Source: Impatiens glandulifera (taxonomy: Eukaryota > Streptophyta > Magnoliopsida > Ericales > Balsaminaceae). From it: a DNA stretch of 64,000 bases. Below, one piece after another: positions 12,352-24,252 of this stretch. The translations under genes were made by a program, and so were the position numbers. The notes beneath the pieces were generated by a model. The model made no database searches, was not told the origin of the DNA, and saw only the letters and a program-made list of their open reading frames with translations. How positions within the stretch are numbered: the first letter of the stretch is position 1; every line of letters begins with the position of its first letter. The stretch is from NCBI RefSeq assembly GCF_907164915.1, contig NC_061869.1, positions 10,837,721 to 10,901,720 on the forward strand. Direction: 5' to 3'.

Positions 12352-13369
12352 TAGGGTGTTCATTCTGTTAAACCTTTTTTTTTTTAACATGAATGGTTAA
12401 CCTGTCGTTAAAGTTTTACCGATTTTTATGTAAGTTAACCATATTTAATTAGGAACTTATAATTTAATTTTTTTTAATTAAATTATAAATTTATGAAATA
12501 TTTTTTTTTAAAAAATTATTGTTGTACTTTCTATTATATTGTTCTCCATCCTTTCTTCTATTATAATATATTATATTATTTATAATATAATATATTATAT
12601 TATTATTAGAATATATTATATTATTATAATATATTTTATTGATATATTTAAATAATATTATATATTATTATTAGAATATATTATATTATTATAATATATT
12701 TTATTAATATATTAAGAATATGTTATAATATATAATTTTATTATAATAATATAATATATTTTATAGTTATTTTTGTTAGTTTTTTATGAAAATTCAAAAC
12801 TAACATCAAAAAGTTAAAACATGTTAGGAAGGTTAAGAATCAAGTTTTAATTTGTTTAATTATTTTGATTTGGTTAATTTATAATTCCATGTGATTATAT
12901 TTTTATAAAAATAATTTTACCTATTTTAATAAAATTATTTTAGTTTGTTTTTAATTTATTTTTGTAAAATTTTATATAAATTATAATGTTTTTTAAAAAT
13001 AATTCTATAAAAATTATTAAAATTTAAAATATATATTTTTTTAAATTATTAAATATTATTTATAATATATTTATTATTTATAAAATAACTAATACAAATT
13101 ATAAAATATAAAAATATATAATTAAATTATTACCGGTTTACTCATTAAACCCTTAAAAAAATAGGTAAACCGAAAACCGAACTGTTTAACCGGTAAAATC
13201 CGATTAACCGAAACCGCTAGAACCGGTTAACCAATAAACCGTTAAAATAAAACCGGTTAACCAATAAACCGTTAAAATAAAACCGATTAACCAATAAACC
13301 GTTAAAATAAAACCGGTTAACTATTGTTTGTTTGATTTACCGGTTTTCCGGTATTTTTGCATAGCCCTA
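12352..13369. mobile_element. Non-autonomous hAT-like DNA transposon (about 1.0 kb)
   Basis: The left end starts TAGGGTGTTCAT. The right end is '...GCATAGCCCTA', whose reverse complement starts TAGGGCTATGCA, giving imperfect inverted termini. Flanking 8-mers are AATGTTTG (12344-12351) and AGTGTTTG (13370-13377), an 8-bp target duplication with one mismatch, the hallmark length of hAT elements. The interior is very AT-rich with TATAATATATTATA-type self-complementary stretches (12,540-12,770), then a CCGGTTAA-rich part. No transposase is present. Confidence 0.65.
13222..13325. repeat. 30-bp tandem repeat inside the hAT-like element
   Basis: About three and a half copies of a 30-bp unit, 'ccggttaaccaataaacc' plus 'gttaaaataaaa'. 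One copy has CCGATT instead of CCGGTT. Confidence 0.85.
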
Positions 13370-13377
13370 AGTGTTTG

Positions 13378-13807
13378 AGTTAAAAAATTATTAAAATATT
13401 TATTTGTATTTAATGTTTAAATTTATAAAATTAATGAGGATAATTTGATATTTTAATTCATTATTTGATTGATTCATTTGTGATTTGATTGATTCATTGG
13501 TGATTGAAATAAAGTTAGTTAGATTTAACCAAATTATTCTTTATTAACAAACAAGTGGTAGTAAACATTCAAATAATTTTAAAAATTTCCTCAAATTATT
13601 TTGTAGGTGAGAATTAGGTTTGTGTTAGTCATATGTACATTAACTGTGATTTTAACCACACAAAAATACGTAATACAAATAACCTAAAGAGATTAAAAAG
13701 GAAAACTTATTCCCCAAACCCTATGACCTAATCCTAGTAACAATCTAACACAATAATTAAATTCCATTTTTAAGCTAAATAAAAATATATATAATTTAGT
13801 TTTTAGT
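13378..13807. other. Intergenic AT-rich DNA
   Basis: No gene seen. It contains a 21-bp direct repeat 'tttgattgattcattggtga'-like near 13,465-13,505. Confidence 0.4.
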
Positions 13808-14157
13808 GAAGAAATCTCCGAATGGCTTAGTGCCGCTCCGAATCGTATTCCTCCTCATCTTGATATTAAGCTATCAGAAGAAAGAAATAAGTGTCTCAAA
13901 CGATACTTTCCATCAAGTGAAGCAAGAACAACGGTAAATATTGAATTTGCTCGTTTTTCGGGGCAAATGGATATTTTTGGTTGTCCCGATTCCGTGGAAG
14001 AAAGAGGCATTATGGAACCACGAATGTGGTGGATTGTTTGTGGAGCTTCAGCACCAAATCTCCAAAAATAGCTTTTAAACTATTATGCCAACCTTGTTCT
14101 TCTTCTTGTTGTTGTGAGCGAAATTGGAGCACATATTCCTTTATTCACTCAATTTGA
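13808..14157 (+). pseudogene. hAT transposase C-terminal fragment (dimerisation domain)
   Basis: Frame 13808-14071 reads through 'ARFSGQMDIFG' and 'MEPRMWWIVCGASAPNLQK', then meets TAG. One base later the match continues as 'AFKLLCQPCSSSCC' and ERNWSTYSFIHS up to 14157. WW...G...P.L..lA.klL..P.SSS..ER.WS is the classic hAT C-terminal dimerisation signature. The stop comes from a single missing T, and one extra Cys codon is present in the Cys run. Nothing upstream of the fragment is recognisable as the catalytic core. Sequence 3' of it (14,260-14,365) holds repeated 'ttcccgcacc' strings and is probably the element's 3' side. Confidence 0.85.
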
Positions 14158-15022
14158 AGCAATATTTTTACAAGATAATTAAGACTGTTGGCAATATGGA
14201 AGTCATATTGTAACTTTGTGTACTTATAATTTATATAATTATATAATTATATTTTATATGACGTATTCCCGCACCCGAATCCTTATTTTTTAAATTTTGC
14301 CGAATCGGCGTATTCCCGCACCGCGCACCTGCACTCACGCACCCGTATCCGTGCTTCCTAGGTTTTCACTAAAATGGTAAGAAAAATCGATTGAACTGTG
14401 AAAATCAAAGTAATAAAATTTTTAAAATCGTTGAACCGAAATTAATGATTCACTTAATCGATTTAGTGACGATCAAATTAATAACAGTAAAAGATATTTT
14501 CTTTAAATAATTTTTTTTTTGTGTTAAATGGATATATGTAGTCTTAGTCTCACTATTATTATTGTTTCATTTTTATTTATTTATCTTTAAATATTTTGGT
14601 ATAATTATAACCGATCAATAAATTGAATCTGAACAATTTAAATTTATTTCAAACTGACTTTTAAAAATTGACCAAATTAAACCGATTATACGCCCTTAAT
14701 TTTCACTCTGAAACCGATTATGCTAATTGTTCTTATATGGTGTTGTTAATTTGAATTCAAATTCTAACTATATTGTGCTTGTTTTCCTACTGAAAAAATT
14801 TGCCTAATAAGATATATAAAAAAAATACTTTGTGGTACGGTACATCACCCTTATTATTCCAAACTAATTTAATTAATAAAAACTAGCCTTACCTCTTCTG
14901 GTCCTTGATATTTAGGATTTTAACTTTTTTTTTGTTAGGGAATATCTATATATAAATACATATATATTTATATTTATATATATATATATTTATATATATA
15001 TATATTTATATATATATATATT

Positions 15023-15055
<33 letters not shown>

Positions 15056-16364
15056 TATCAAGGATACAATTTATATAAAAGAAAAGAAATTGAAGAACTT
15101 TATCTAAATTTTATCAAAAATAATTTGTTTCCGCTATTTTAGATCATTAAATAGGTAACACGACTAGACATGTATATATGATGGTCTCTTAAGTTAAACC
15201 TAGAACGTATAATGTTAGAATGACTTCACAATTACGAGAGCAAGAATCGAAATCCGTAACTTATTTTTATCTTTAGTTTTCATCTACAAAATATCATTAA
15301 TAAGTAAAATTCTCACTTTTTATTTTGTCAAATCCTAACAGAATATCTTATCTTTGAATCTAATTCAACAACAACAAACAATTTTAGTTAGATAATATTT
15401 GTAGAAAGACACTCAACTAGTTGAAACTTAGATTCGTCACTGTCGGGTTCCACATCAATAAGGAAGCGAACTACAACACACAAGGACAAATCTATGTAGG
15501 TGCTCGGGTGCACTGAAACCCACCCCGATTTTTTTTTTCCGGTAGAAATATGACATTATTCTTAATTTCTTAAAACAATTTAATATAATTCATTGCTTTT
15601 TATTTAATTATTAAAAAAATTGTAAAACTTTACTTTCATATATTTATTTTTTTCAAAATTTTCTCGTTATTATTTCAAGACCACCCCAGTTCGAAATCTT
15701 ATGTCCGTCCCTGACAACATAGGTGTTACGAAAGTCCTTCCCTAGTAGGAGACTGGGTAGGTTGGTTCCAATGATAGTGTGCGTACTCACTATCATTATC
15801 CATACTTAATTTAGCCCTATGAGTGGGGGGAAGCGTTAATAGCGATAACAATGAAAGCCTTATTTGATGTGTTACATCGACTCTCTGCTCCTAAGTGTGG
15901 GAGAGAAGATTCTTGGATAATCAATACTTTTTTTTTATTTTATAATTATATCATTTTGTAAATATTAAGTTCGAATTTACTTGAAACTCACAGTAGTTAT
16001 AACTATTATATATTACATTCATATCTTTAGAATTCTAGATTAGTTGTAAATGTAATCATGAAATATATAAAATGCACACTACCATACATATGACTTATTA
16101 ATGTGTTTACAAAATAGTTATTGGATGAGATGTATTCAAAATATATTATTTGTATATAGTGATTATTTATTTATATTTACATAGGGCCTATAAAGACTTC
16201 ATTTTTATTTATTCGTTAATGCATTAAACGAGGTCATTCGTTAAGCCCAATGGACCAAATTGGTACCGAAAAAATTTATTTATTAGACGAGGTTATTCAT
16301 TTATGAAACATTCATTTATCGAAGTTATCTAACAAAGGTTTGTACAGTTATTTTTGCATCGTTA
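14158..16364. other. Intergenic DNA with microsatellite and a MITE-like patch
   Basis: Contains a TATATATTTA-type simple repeat (about 14,940-15,058). A patch at about 15,485-15,715 begins 'aggacaaatctatgtaggtg' and ends 'cttatgtccgtccctga', with 'cccacccc' and 'accacccc' facing each other inside. The ends are loosely inverted, so this may be an old MITE, not proven. No gene seen. Confidence 0.4.
14940..15058. repeat. TA/TATATTTA simple repeat
   Basis: Alternating TA runs broken by TTTA at near-regular intervals. Confidence 0.9.
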
Positions 16365-16486
16365 TGTCATTTTCTATAACATATAAAATAAAATGATATG
16401 ATTTTAGAAAAAAAACATACAAAATAACCACATGAATGAATACACAAAGAAACAAGAGATCAAAGCTTACAATAATAATGATCTAG

Positions 16487-16893
16487 CTATATTTTACTGG
16501 TCGGATAATAATGTCGATGATTATCCCTCCTGTTATTCCTGAAAGCACAACACCCAATCGAGTAAACGATGATAAGAAAAACAATGAATACAATATTCAC
16601 CACCGCCACCTTCTTCCAATCACGTTTCAGATTATCCAACAGACCCGCCTTACAAGACTAACAGCCATAACACAATAAACTCTGATCATTCCTCCACACT
16701 TTGCAATCAGGGTTGCCATAGATGGTTGAATTGCCCGTCTGATTCCAATTCGTAGGGCTTACATATTCGAATCTACAGTCATTCGACGGCTTACAGCAAC
16801 CTGACTTTGCAGAAGATAAGTGTTCCATGAAGAAATGATCAGCAGGGGTTTGAGATCCGATCAGACGATACTCTTTGTAACCCTTGCCGGAGA
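16487..16893 (-). pseudogene. TETRASPANIN-8-like pseudogene 1 (internally deleted)
   Basis: Reading the minus strand from 16893, the codons for GKGYKEYRL run straight into those for IGSQTPADHF, so the stretch between (present in the copy at 55,201-55,954) is missing. The large extracellular loop follows with GCCKPSNDC, 'YVSPTNWNQTGNS', and CYGC-stop-SCK, where the usual Gln codon of CYGCQSCK has become TAG. Transmembrane segment 4 is complete ('[19 protein letters not shown]'), then a short tail ends at TAG (16487-16489). The first three membrane segments are absent. Plant tetraspanins organise plasma-membrane microdomains and exosomes, but this copy cannot make one. Homology to the other copy extends 3' of the gene to about 16,365. 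Confidence 0.9.
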
Positions 16894-17559
16894 TATAATA
16901 TTAGTGAATCAAACATCCTTTTATTTTTTATTTTTTTGTTAATATAGCTTATCTAATAACATATATTATAAGTATGAATTTTTGTATAACTGTTTTTATT
17001 AAAATTTGTCCTACTTAACTTTTATAATACTTTTTAAATATTTTTTCTTTTTTTTTTATAATTTTTTTTATATTTTCATTTTAATTAATTTATTGTAAAT
17101 TTATTATTAATATATAATATTTAAAATTATACATATGAAAAAGACTTATATTATTATTAATTATTGTAATTAATATTAATATTGTTATTAATAATATTTT
17201 ATTTTAAATATTTAAAAATTATATTTAATAAATAAATTAAGATGCAATCTTCGTCTATACTTTGAATTTGGCAAAAAGTCAAATGTATAAGTGCGGAGAG
17301 CATGGTTTATGTTGACCCAAACCAATATCTCAACCATAACTCTAACTTAAACCTAAAATATTAATTTGGGTAAGTTAATTTGGTTTGAGTTGAATTTGGG
17401 TTGGGTAAGAATTATTCAAATTAAATTAATTTAATAAAATTATCTCTTTTCAATCTAATATAAACTAACTATATTCCAACTCCAATATATTCTCTTAATT
17501 TTCACTAAGGTAATCTCCATTACAATCAAACAAAAAATAATTAAAAAATTTAAACTCAT
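16894..17559. other. AT-rich intergenic DNA
   Basis: Nothing recognised. The tetraspanin homology stops abruptly at about 16,893. Confidence 0.5.
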
Positions 17560-18224
17560 TAATAATATATTTATTAATTATAATCTATCCATACGGTAAA
17601 TATAAAATTTCACATACCTCAATTTATAATAATATTAATATTCTAAGATAATATTTAGAATTTTTAATTTAAAATAATCTAAAGAAAATGTTAAAATTAA
17701 ATTAGAATTAATTATTGTAATAATTAAACTCTAATTAGAAAAATTAATTAAAAACCAAAAATAATTTGAAATTAAAATATTGTATTTATTTAACCCAAAT
17801 TAAACCAAAAAATGGTTGAAATAATTTAATTATGATTTTAGGCATAAATTATGTGTAATTTATAGCATAAAATAATTAAATAAATATCCCAAAATACCCA
17901 AAAATAAAATAAATGAACATAATTTTTATTATATTATCAAAAATATTTTGTGTATTAATTTGGTGAAAAAATGAAAGAAAATGCTTAAAATCCGGTTTCA
18001 AATAAACCTTTTATTAAAAATAAAAACCAATGATCCAGTGTAGCCGAAAATAAAAGAATTGGTTGCAGCAGAGATTCTATCAATCAGATCAACACTGGAT
18101 TTTCATCAGTGCACAGGAAAAGGCCTCACATCCAGGTCCACACCTTATCAGCTAACGAGACGCTAACCTCGTTAGCCCAGGCGCTCCAACGACCGACGGA
18201 ACGCCAACATAACGTTCAGTTAAA

Positions 18225-18242
18225 CAAAACGATGTCGTTTTG
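18225..18242. repeat. Near-perfect palindrome in R1
   Basis: CAAAACGATGTCGTTTTG; one base pair short of the perfect 18-bp palindrome found at the same place in R2. Confidence 0.8.
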
Positions 18243-19179
18243 TTCGTCTTCTTCGCGAGGCCAGAGAAACGCGTTCGACGCCGACGACCTTCTAGAAGAA
18301 TTATCTTTTCCATTACTCAACCTTATCCCTCCATTCTTTCACCAACGTATACGTCTCTCCCTCGCCTTCAATTCCCCTATGATCAGAAGTCAAAATCTAC
18401 CTAGACCTAGGTTGCCGAGGATAGAATAGAAACGAAAAAGAAGAGTTTCAAAACCCAAATTCAATACGAATTCGACTTCAATAATCGACCTAACTTGAGT
18501 ATAAATACTCCCTAGGTGTTCTTCTTCCAATCCATCGAATATAATCCGAATATTACAACCAAACCTACTATAATTCGAATTGTGATTAAATATTAAAATT
18601 TTCCAAGTTCGGTCGGGTTGAGCTGATTTAGGGCTCAATTTCATGCTTTCTATCGAAAGAGATTTCATCAATTTAATCTTAAAAAAACCCAAATATGATT
18701 TAAAAATATGGAAATTTTGAATTTCGTGTTCTTGAGCTTTTAAGCTTGAATTTTGATTCAATTAGTTGTCTAATATGTTTGTTAAAATGCTAGGATGATT
18801 TCATAATCATAAAACAAACATCCCGATCATGTTTGATCCAACTAAATTTAAAAAAAATGAGTTTGAATTTCAGTTTTGAAATTTGTTAGAGAGCTTGATT
18901 GATGTTTTTGTTTTGGTTGTGTCGATTGTAAACATCATTTCAAAGTTGTTGGAACAAGAATTAGGCCATGAGATGACTTAAATCAAAAGTTCCCAAATTT
19001 TTCCCTAAAACCATTTTGAAAAATCAATCTTTGTAGAGTTTGATTGATCGGGTTTAGGGTTAGGATCCTTACAATCATATAAGTTGTTAGTAACTTATTG
19101 ATCATGTTTTTATGATTTGTATAAAAAGATATAGACCTGCAATCTTCATGAAGAACATTTGGTATTCTTGGACCAAGGC

Positions 19180-19700
19180 AAAGAATCGAGGTTCTTATCC
19201 TAGGTCCGAGAGCAAGGACCGAGGATCTTAGCATGGTCCGAGAGCTAGGACCGAGAAAATTAACCTAGGTCCGAGATCAAGTACCGAGGATCTTAGCCTA
19301 GGTCCGAGAGCAAGGACCAAGAAAATTAATCTTGGGTCTGAGACCAAGGACCGAGGTTCTTGAGTTAGGACTGAACCCAAGGACCGATGTTCTTAACCTA
19401 GTACCGAAGAATCCGACCGATTTTTCTTAGCGTACGAACGAGTACTTCCTTTAGCCTAAGATCGATTTTTCTAACCTAGGACCGTGTACTCCCTTTAGCC
19501 TAAGATTTTTTTTAATCTAGGACCTAGTACTCCCTTTAGCTTGAGACCAATTTTTATAACTTAGGACCGAGCACCTTTCAAACATAGGACCAGGTACCTT
19601 AGACTAGAACCGATGATCTAAGACCGGTAAACCTAACCTAGGACCGAAAACTCCATTGACCTAGGACCAACAACCTTAGCCCCGAGCTAGCCTAGGACCA
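19180..19700. repeat. Degenerate tandem repeat of a ccgag/cctagg unit
   Basis: Roughly 32-bp units built from 'cctaggtccgagagcaagga' plus 'ccgaggatctta', tidy at 19,190-19,340 and decaying downstream. A related cctagg/ccgac-rich run sits at 23,960-24,230 in R2. Confidence 0.8.
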
Positions 19701-20218
19701 TTGGACCCCTACACAAACCCAACACCCAAACCAAACATAGACTCATAGGTTTCTACACTTAAGTTAGTAAATTCATCCAAAAGACCAAGTCTCTTTGGCA
19801 CCCCGACTTAGGGATTCCGGTCCTCCGATCGAGCATCTTGAACTCTGATCGAGAGCTCCCTCAGACCAGACCAACCCTCTCCAGTCCCTAACTAACACAA
19901 ATGAATCCAACCCTTATAACTCTGGTCTCTATTTGGTTCTACTTTTTTGAAACCCAAAATTATTTTTATAATTTTGAAACTTCGATAAATTTTCAAATGT
20001 CTTAGAGGTCAGAAAATAAATATTTCTGGAATATTTCCCAAAAAGATATTTCAGTTAAGACCCTATTTGAAATTTATTTTCTAACACCATTTTCTGATAA
20101 TTTCCAGGTTTGACTTAATCTTGGTTAACCACAATCGTAGGTACACATTTCTAAATAATTTTGTACAATTTTAGGCATCGACCGTCACTACAACATATTA
20201 TTTTCTAAATTATCGGGA

Positions 20219-20830
20219 TTGAATATAAAACTCTTAATAGGGTGTGGTCTAACAAGTTTGCGGATAACTCAGATTTTAAAGTTCTTTGGTTTCATAGTTT
20301 ATTATCATATCAATGAGGGTAAACTAGAGAAAATAAAGAATAACGGAGTATCTGTGGGCTATGTAGATAGTATCAAAAGATATAAAGTATGGTTTCCATC
20401 TAAGATAAGAGTTATTTTGAATAGAAGCACTATCTTTGATGAAAATTCTATTCTACACTTAACTCTATTGTGAGGTTTATAGCATAAAGTAGAACTGTTG
20501 ATAAACAAGTGGAGTTAGAATTTTATCTACAAGAGGAGGAAGAACACCACATTGAGGCTGAGTTTTCAAATCCTGAACTATTAGATTCTCAATCGTTAGA
20601 AGCTATTTATCAGAATGTAGTGGAATGTCGTCAAAGAGGATTAGAGTTAGAGCACCTTAGAGATACGGTTATGAAGATATGGTTGATTATGCACTACATG
20701 TTACTTTGGAGAAGTTTGATATGTCAGAACCATCCACCTACAAAGAAATTGTATTCGATTCTGAAGTTGCACAATGGTTTGCATCAATGAGAGAATTTAA
20801 GTCAAGGTAGAGATTTGCTGAATAGATTTG
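20219..20830 (+). pseudogene. Ty1/copia pol fragment (after integrase, before reverse transcriptase)
   Basis: Reads FGFIVYYHINEGKLEK, then GVSVGYVDSIKRYKVW and RSTIFDE. This is the well-known copia stretch after the integrase core (F-G..vY.H....KLep....giFvGYv...KgYkvw). After a stop, an acidic linker follows. A second frame then has GYEDMVDYALHV, 'MSEPSTYKEIVFDSEVAQWF' and ASM, the start of the copia RT region. At least two frameshifts or stops. No LTRs can be tied to it with confidence. Confidence 0.85.
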
Positions 20831-20907
20831 AATATTTGGGTTACCAAAGAAGCTATTAAGTTATCTTGTAGACAAATTTGGATTTAGAAGAGAGAACGAT
20901 ATATTAT

Positions 20908-21795
20908 TTGGGCCGCATCTAACATTGATTAATGCGTTTGAGTCACCTTTGACATTGACTAATGCATCTAAGTTATCTCTACCACTACAGAATGCATCAA
21001 AGCCATCTCCGCCATTAACAAATGCATATGAGTCACCTTCAGTATTGACGAATGCATCTGGGCCATCTATAATATTGAAGAATGCGTTTGGGCAACTTTT
21101 GGTATTGGGCCATATCTAGCATTGAAAAATACATACGAGCCATCTTTGGCATTGACTAATGTATCTAGGCCACCTCCAACATTAACGAATGTATCTGGAC
21201 CATCTTTAGCATTGAATAATGCATCTAAGTCATCTTTGGTATTGACTAATGCATCTGGGCCACCTCTGACATTAACTAATGTATTTGGATCACATATAGC
21301 ATTGACTAATGAATATGGGTCACCTCTGCCATTGACGAATGCATCTGGGCCATTTAGCATTGACAAATGCATTTGGGCCATCTGGCACCGCCGAGTGCAT
21401 CTATGACATCCGACAACGACAAGTGCATCTGGATCATCCGACATCGATGAGTGCATCTTGGTCATCTAATACTAGTGAGTACATTTAGGCCATCCGGCAC
21501 CGGCGAGTGCATTTGGGCCATCCGACACCGACGAGTACATTTAGGCCATTCGACACCGGGGAGTGTATCTGGGTCATCCGACACTAAGGAGTGCATCTAG
21601 GTCATCTGACACTGATGAGTGCATCTGGGCCATCAATCACCAACGAGTGAATCTAGGTCATCTAACATCAGGGAGTGCATCTGAGCCATCTAGAACCGGG
21701 AAGTACATTTGGGTGATCTGGCAGCGGAGAGCGCATCTGGGCCATCCAACATCGACGAGTGCATATGGGCCATTCGATATTGACGAATGTGTAAG
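20908..21795. repeat. Minisatellite, about 30 units, period 30 bp then 28 bp
   Basis: Units look like 'gggccatctttagcattgac' plus 'taatgcatct' in the first half (to about 21,350, period 30). In the second half they look like 'gggccatccgacaccgacga' plus 'gtgcattt' (period 28). In the first half the period keeps a reading frame, giving decapeptide-like repeats (LTNASGPSLA) on the plus strand and a matching frame on the minus strand. The open frames here are a consequence of the repeat and are not called as genes. Confidence 0.9.
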
Positions 21796-22466
21796 CATGA
21801 AAATTTGACTTACCCTATTTGCAAAATAATCTTATTATGTTTAATAATATTAAAATAATATTTTGAATTTTTATATTCAAAATAACTTGAAAGAAGGAAT
21901 TAAAACCTAATTAAGGATTAATTATTGTGATAGTTAAACTTTAATTAAGGAAACTTTCCAAAATTCCAAAAATAATTTAAGAATAAAATATTTGTATATA
22001 TTTTACCCAAATTAGATCAAGGAAGGGTTTAAAAATATTTAATTAGGATTTATTCATGATTTATGTTTAATTCATGACTTAAACAAATTAAATAAAATAC
22101 CCCAAAATTCCCAAAAATTCCGAATAAAATAAAATACGATCATAATTGTTATTATGATTATAGAACTATTTTTTGGCGAAAAAATGGATTTAAAAGGAAT
22201 TAAATTTGAATTTTAATAACATTTTAAATAAAATATAAAATTGCATAATCCCGTGTGGCTGATTTTATGTCTAAACTTTGCAGCAGGATTCTGGATCATC
22301 AGATGAGCGCCCAGATCTCATCCGACAGCCCAGAGCGCGCCAGAAATCCAACTATGGCAGAACCACGCGCGCGCCCACACCGGATCAACTAAGGGGACAG
22401 ACTAACCCCGTTAGTCAACCAGGCTGACCGCTGAGGGAACCAGACGGAATTCGGCGTTCCGTTACT

Positions 22467-22484
22467 CAAAACGACGTCGTTTTG
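22467..22484. repeat. Perfect 18-bp palindrome
   Basis: CAAAACGACGTCGTTTTG. It has counterparts at 18225-18242 (one pair changed) and 40110-40125 (more decayed), always at the same position of the LTR-like repeat. Confidence 0.95.
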
Positions 22485-24252
22485 TTCATCTTCTTCGCTA
22501 GGATGCAGGGGTCGCCGGAATCGCGACCTCGTCGGCGTGTTTCTTCCAGAAGCTCTAATTTCGGCTATAGGCGATCAAATTCGTTGATTTTTTCGCCCAC
22601 GTGATCCCCTCGTCAGCGCCTACGTTTCCCCTTTATCTAGAAGCCTTATCTTCCATGGGATAAGACTGCCACGAATTAGGGATAAGAACGCCAACAATCA
22701 AAGAAGACTCAAATTGGCTTTCTACAGCCGACCTTCGAGCACTATAAATAGTCTCCTACCCCTCTACTACCAATCCATCAAACAATAACCAAGAATTACA
22801 CATCAATTCAACCCGATTGAAGACTTGAAGATTCCGGCGAAGAACAGTTTTTGTCAAAACTTTCTCCAAAGAGCCAAACTTCGATCCAGACTTTTGGATC
22901 ACCTCCAACATCTCCCAGGAATGTTTTCCAGTCGTTGGTATGATTCCAGAAGCTTTGAATATTGATTTATAATTGAAAATTTTGAATTTCTTCAAAAATT
23001 ATTTTTTGATCACTTTGGTCGTGTTCTTATGCTTGATTGTGTGATTTCTTTGTAGAGAATCATTATATATATATATCATGTGTAAGCTTTTTGTTGAAAG
23101 AAAACCGATCAAATCAACCTAGAACAGAATTTTGCAAAAAACAGTTTGAAAATTGGATTTTTTGAAATATTGTGTTCTTGGTTTAAATCTAAATTTGTTG
23201 ATCCAGATTGTTGTTATATATGTTTATAAACATGTTTGAATCATTTCCATACAACTGTAATCAAGTTTTGATCATGTTTGATCAAAATTGAAATTTGAGA
23301 AAAAAACTTGAAAATTTGAATTTTAAAACTTTGTGTTTTTTCTTTTAATCTGATTTTGTTGGTTTAATTAGTTGTATCACATGTTTGTATACATAGTTGG
23401 ATAATTTCTAAGTAATTGTAATCATGTTTTGATCATGTTTGATCAAATTGAAATTTTGGAAAAAAGGTTAAAAAACTGGATTTTTGAAATTTCATGTTCT
23501 TACTTCTAAGTTGGATTTGTTGATTCAATTAGTAGCTATACACGATTCTTAACATGTAGGCATGAATTCCAAGTAACTGTTTCACCCTTTTGATCATGTT
23601 TGATCAAATTTGATTTTTGAAAAAAAATTAGATTTTGATTCAATCTTTAAAAACCATTTTAATGATGTAATGATGTTCTTGTTTTAGTATGGATTTACTA
23701 TATTCATAATTTCAAAGCTAATGGAACAATAATCAGGTTTTGAAATGACTTAATTTAAAAGATACCAAAATTTGACCTAGAAATGGTGTTTTAAAATTGA
23801 TCATCTTTTAATTTTCAAAATCATGAATTATGTTAGGGCTTTTGTTCTTCATGATCATATGAACCTACTGCAACTTACGGATTGTGATTTGGACATCCCA
23901 ATCAAAAGTTATGGCCTTCTAAAGTTTCGGACCAAAACAAGAGCACCTAGTTTTGGAATTTTTCCTTAAGACTGAGAAAAACAAGCCATGACCGAGCCGC
24001 CCGACCGAGGAAACCGCCCAGGACCATGCCACCCGACCGAGAGAGTTGTCTTAGGGCCAAAAAAACTAGCCTAGACCAAATTAACCTAGGAAAAACCTTG
24101 CCACTTGACTTATGATTGACCTTGACACCTAACCTAGGACCAACAATTAAGCCTAGCCTCATCTTAGCCTAGACCAAACCCTAGACCTAGCCTAGGATCA
24201 AACCTCCACTTAGCCTAAGACCGTTATTTTGGGTCAAATTATTTTGACTAAG

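Larger units (their letters stand above)
17560..20190 (+). mobile_element. LTR-like repeat copy R1 (Tat/Ogre-like)
   Basis: Shares a series of landmarks in the same order with 21,790-26,616 (R2) and, for its first part, with 37,790-40,390 (R3). These are 'aattaattattgtaataatt', then 'cccaaaatacccaaaaataaaa', a GC-richer block of about 400 bp, and a palindrome CAAAACGATGTCGTTTTG-like at 18225-18242. After that come 'tgttggaacaagaattagg'-type text, a ccgag-rich degenerate repeat, and an end near 'ttttgtacaattttaggc'. R2 ends in a plausible LTR/primer-site junction, so these repeats are probably LTRs. Open frames at 18,109-18,429 and on the opposite strand are not conserved between copies and are not called as genes. 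Confidence 0.6.

Noticed and set aside
18109..18429. Open frame of 106 codons in R1
   Set aside because: It covers the GC-rich LTR block, and the matching region of R2 does not keep the frame.
21067..21465. Minus-strand open frame of 132 codons over the minisatellite
   Set aside because: It exists because the 30-bp period is divisible by three; it is repeat-encoded with no start signals or family match.
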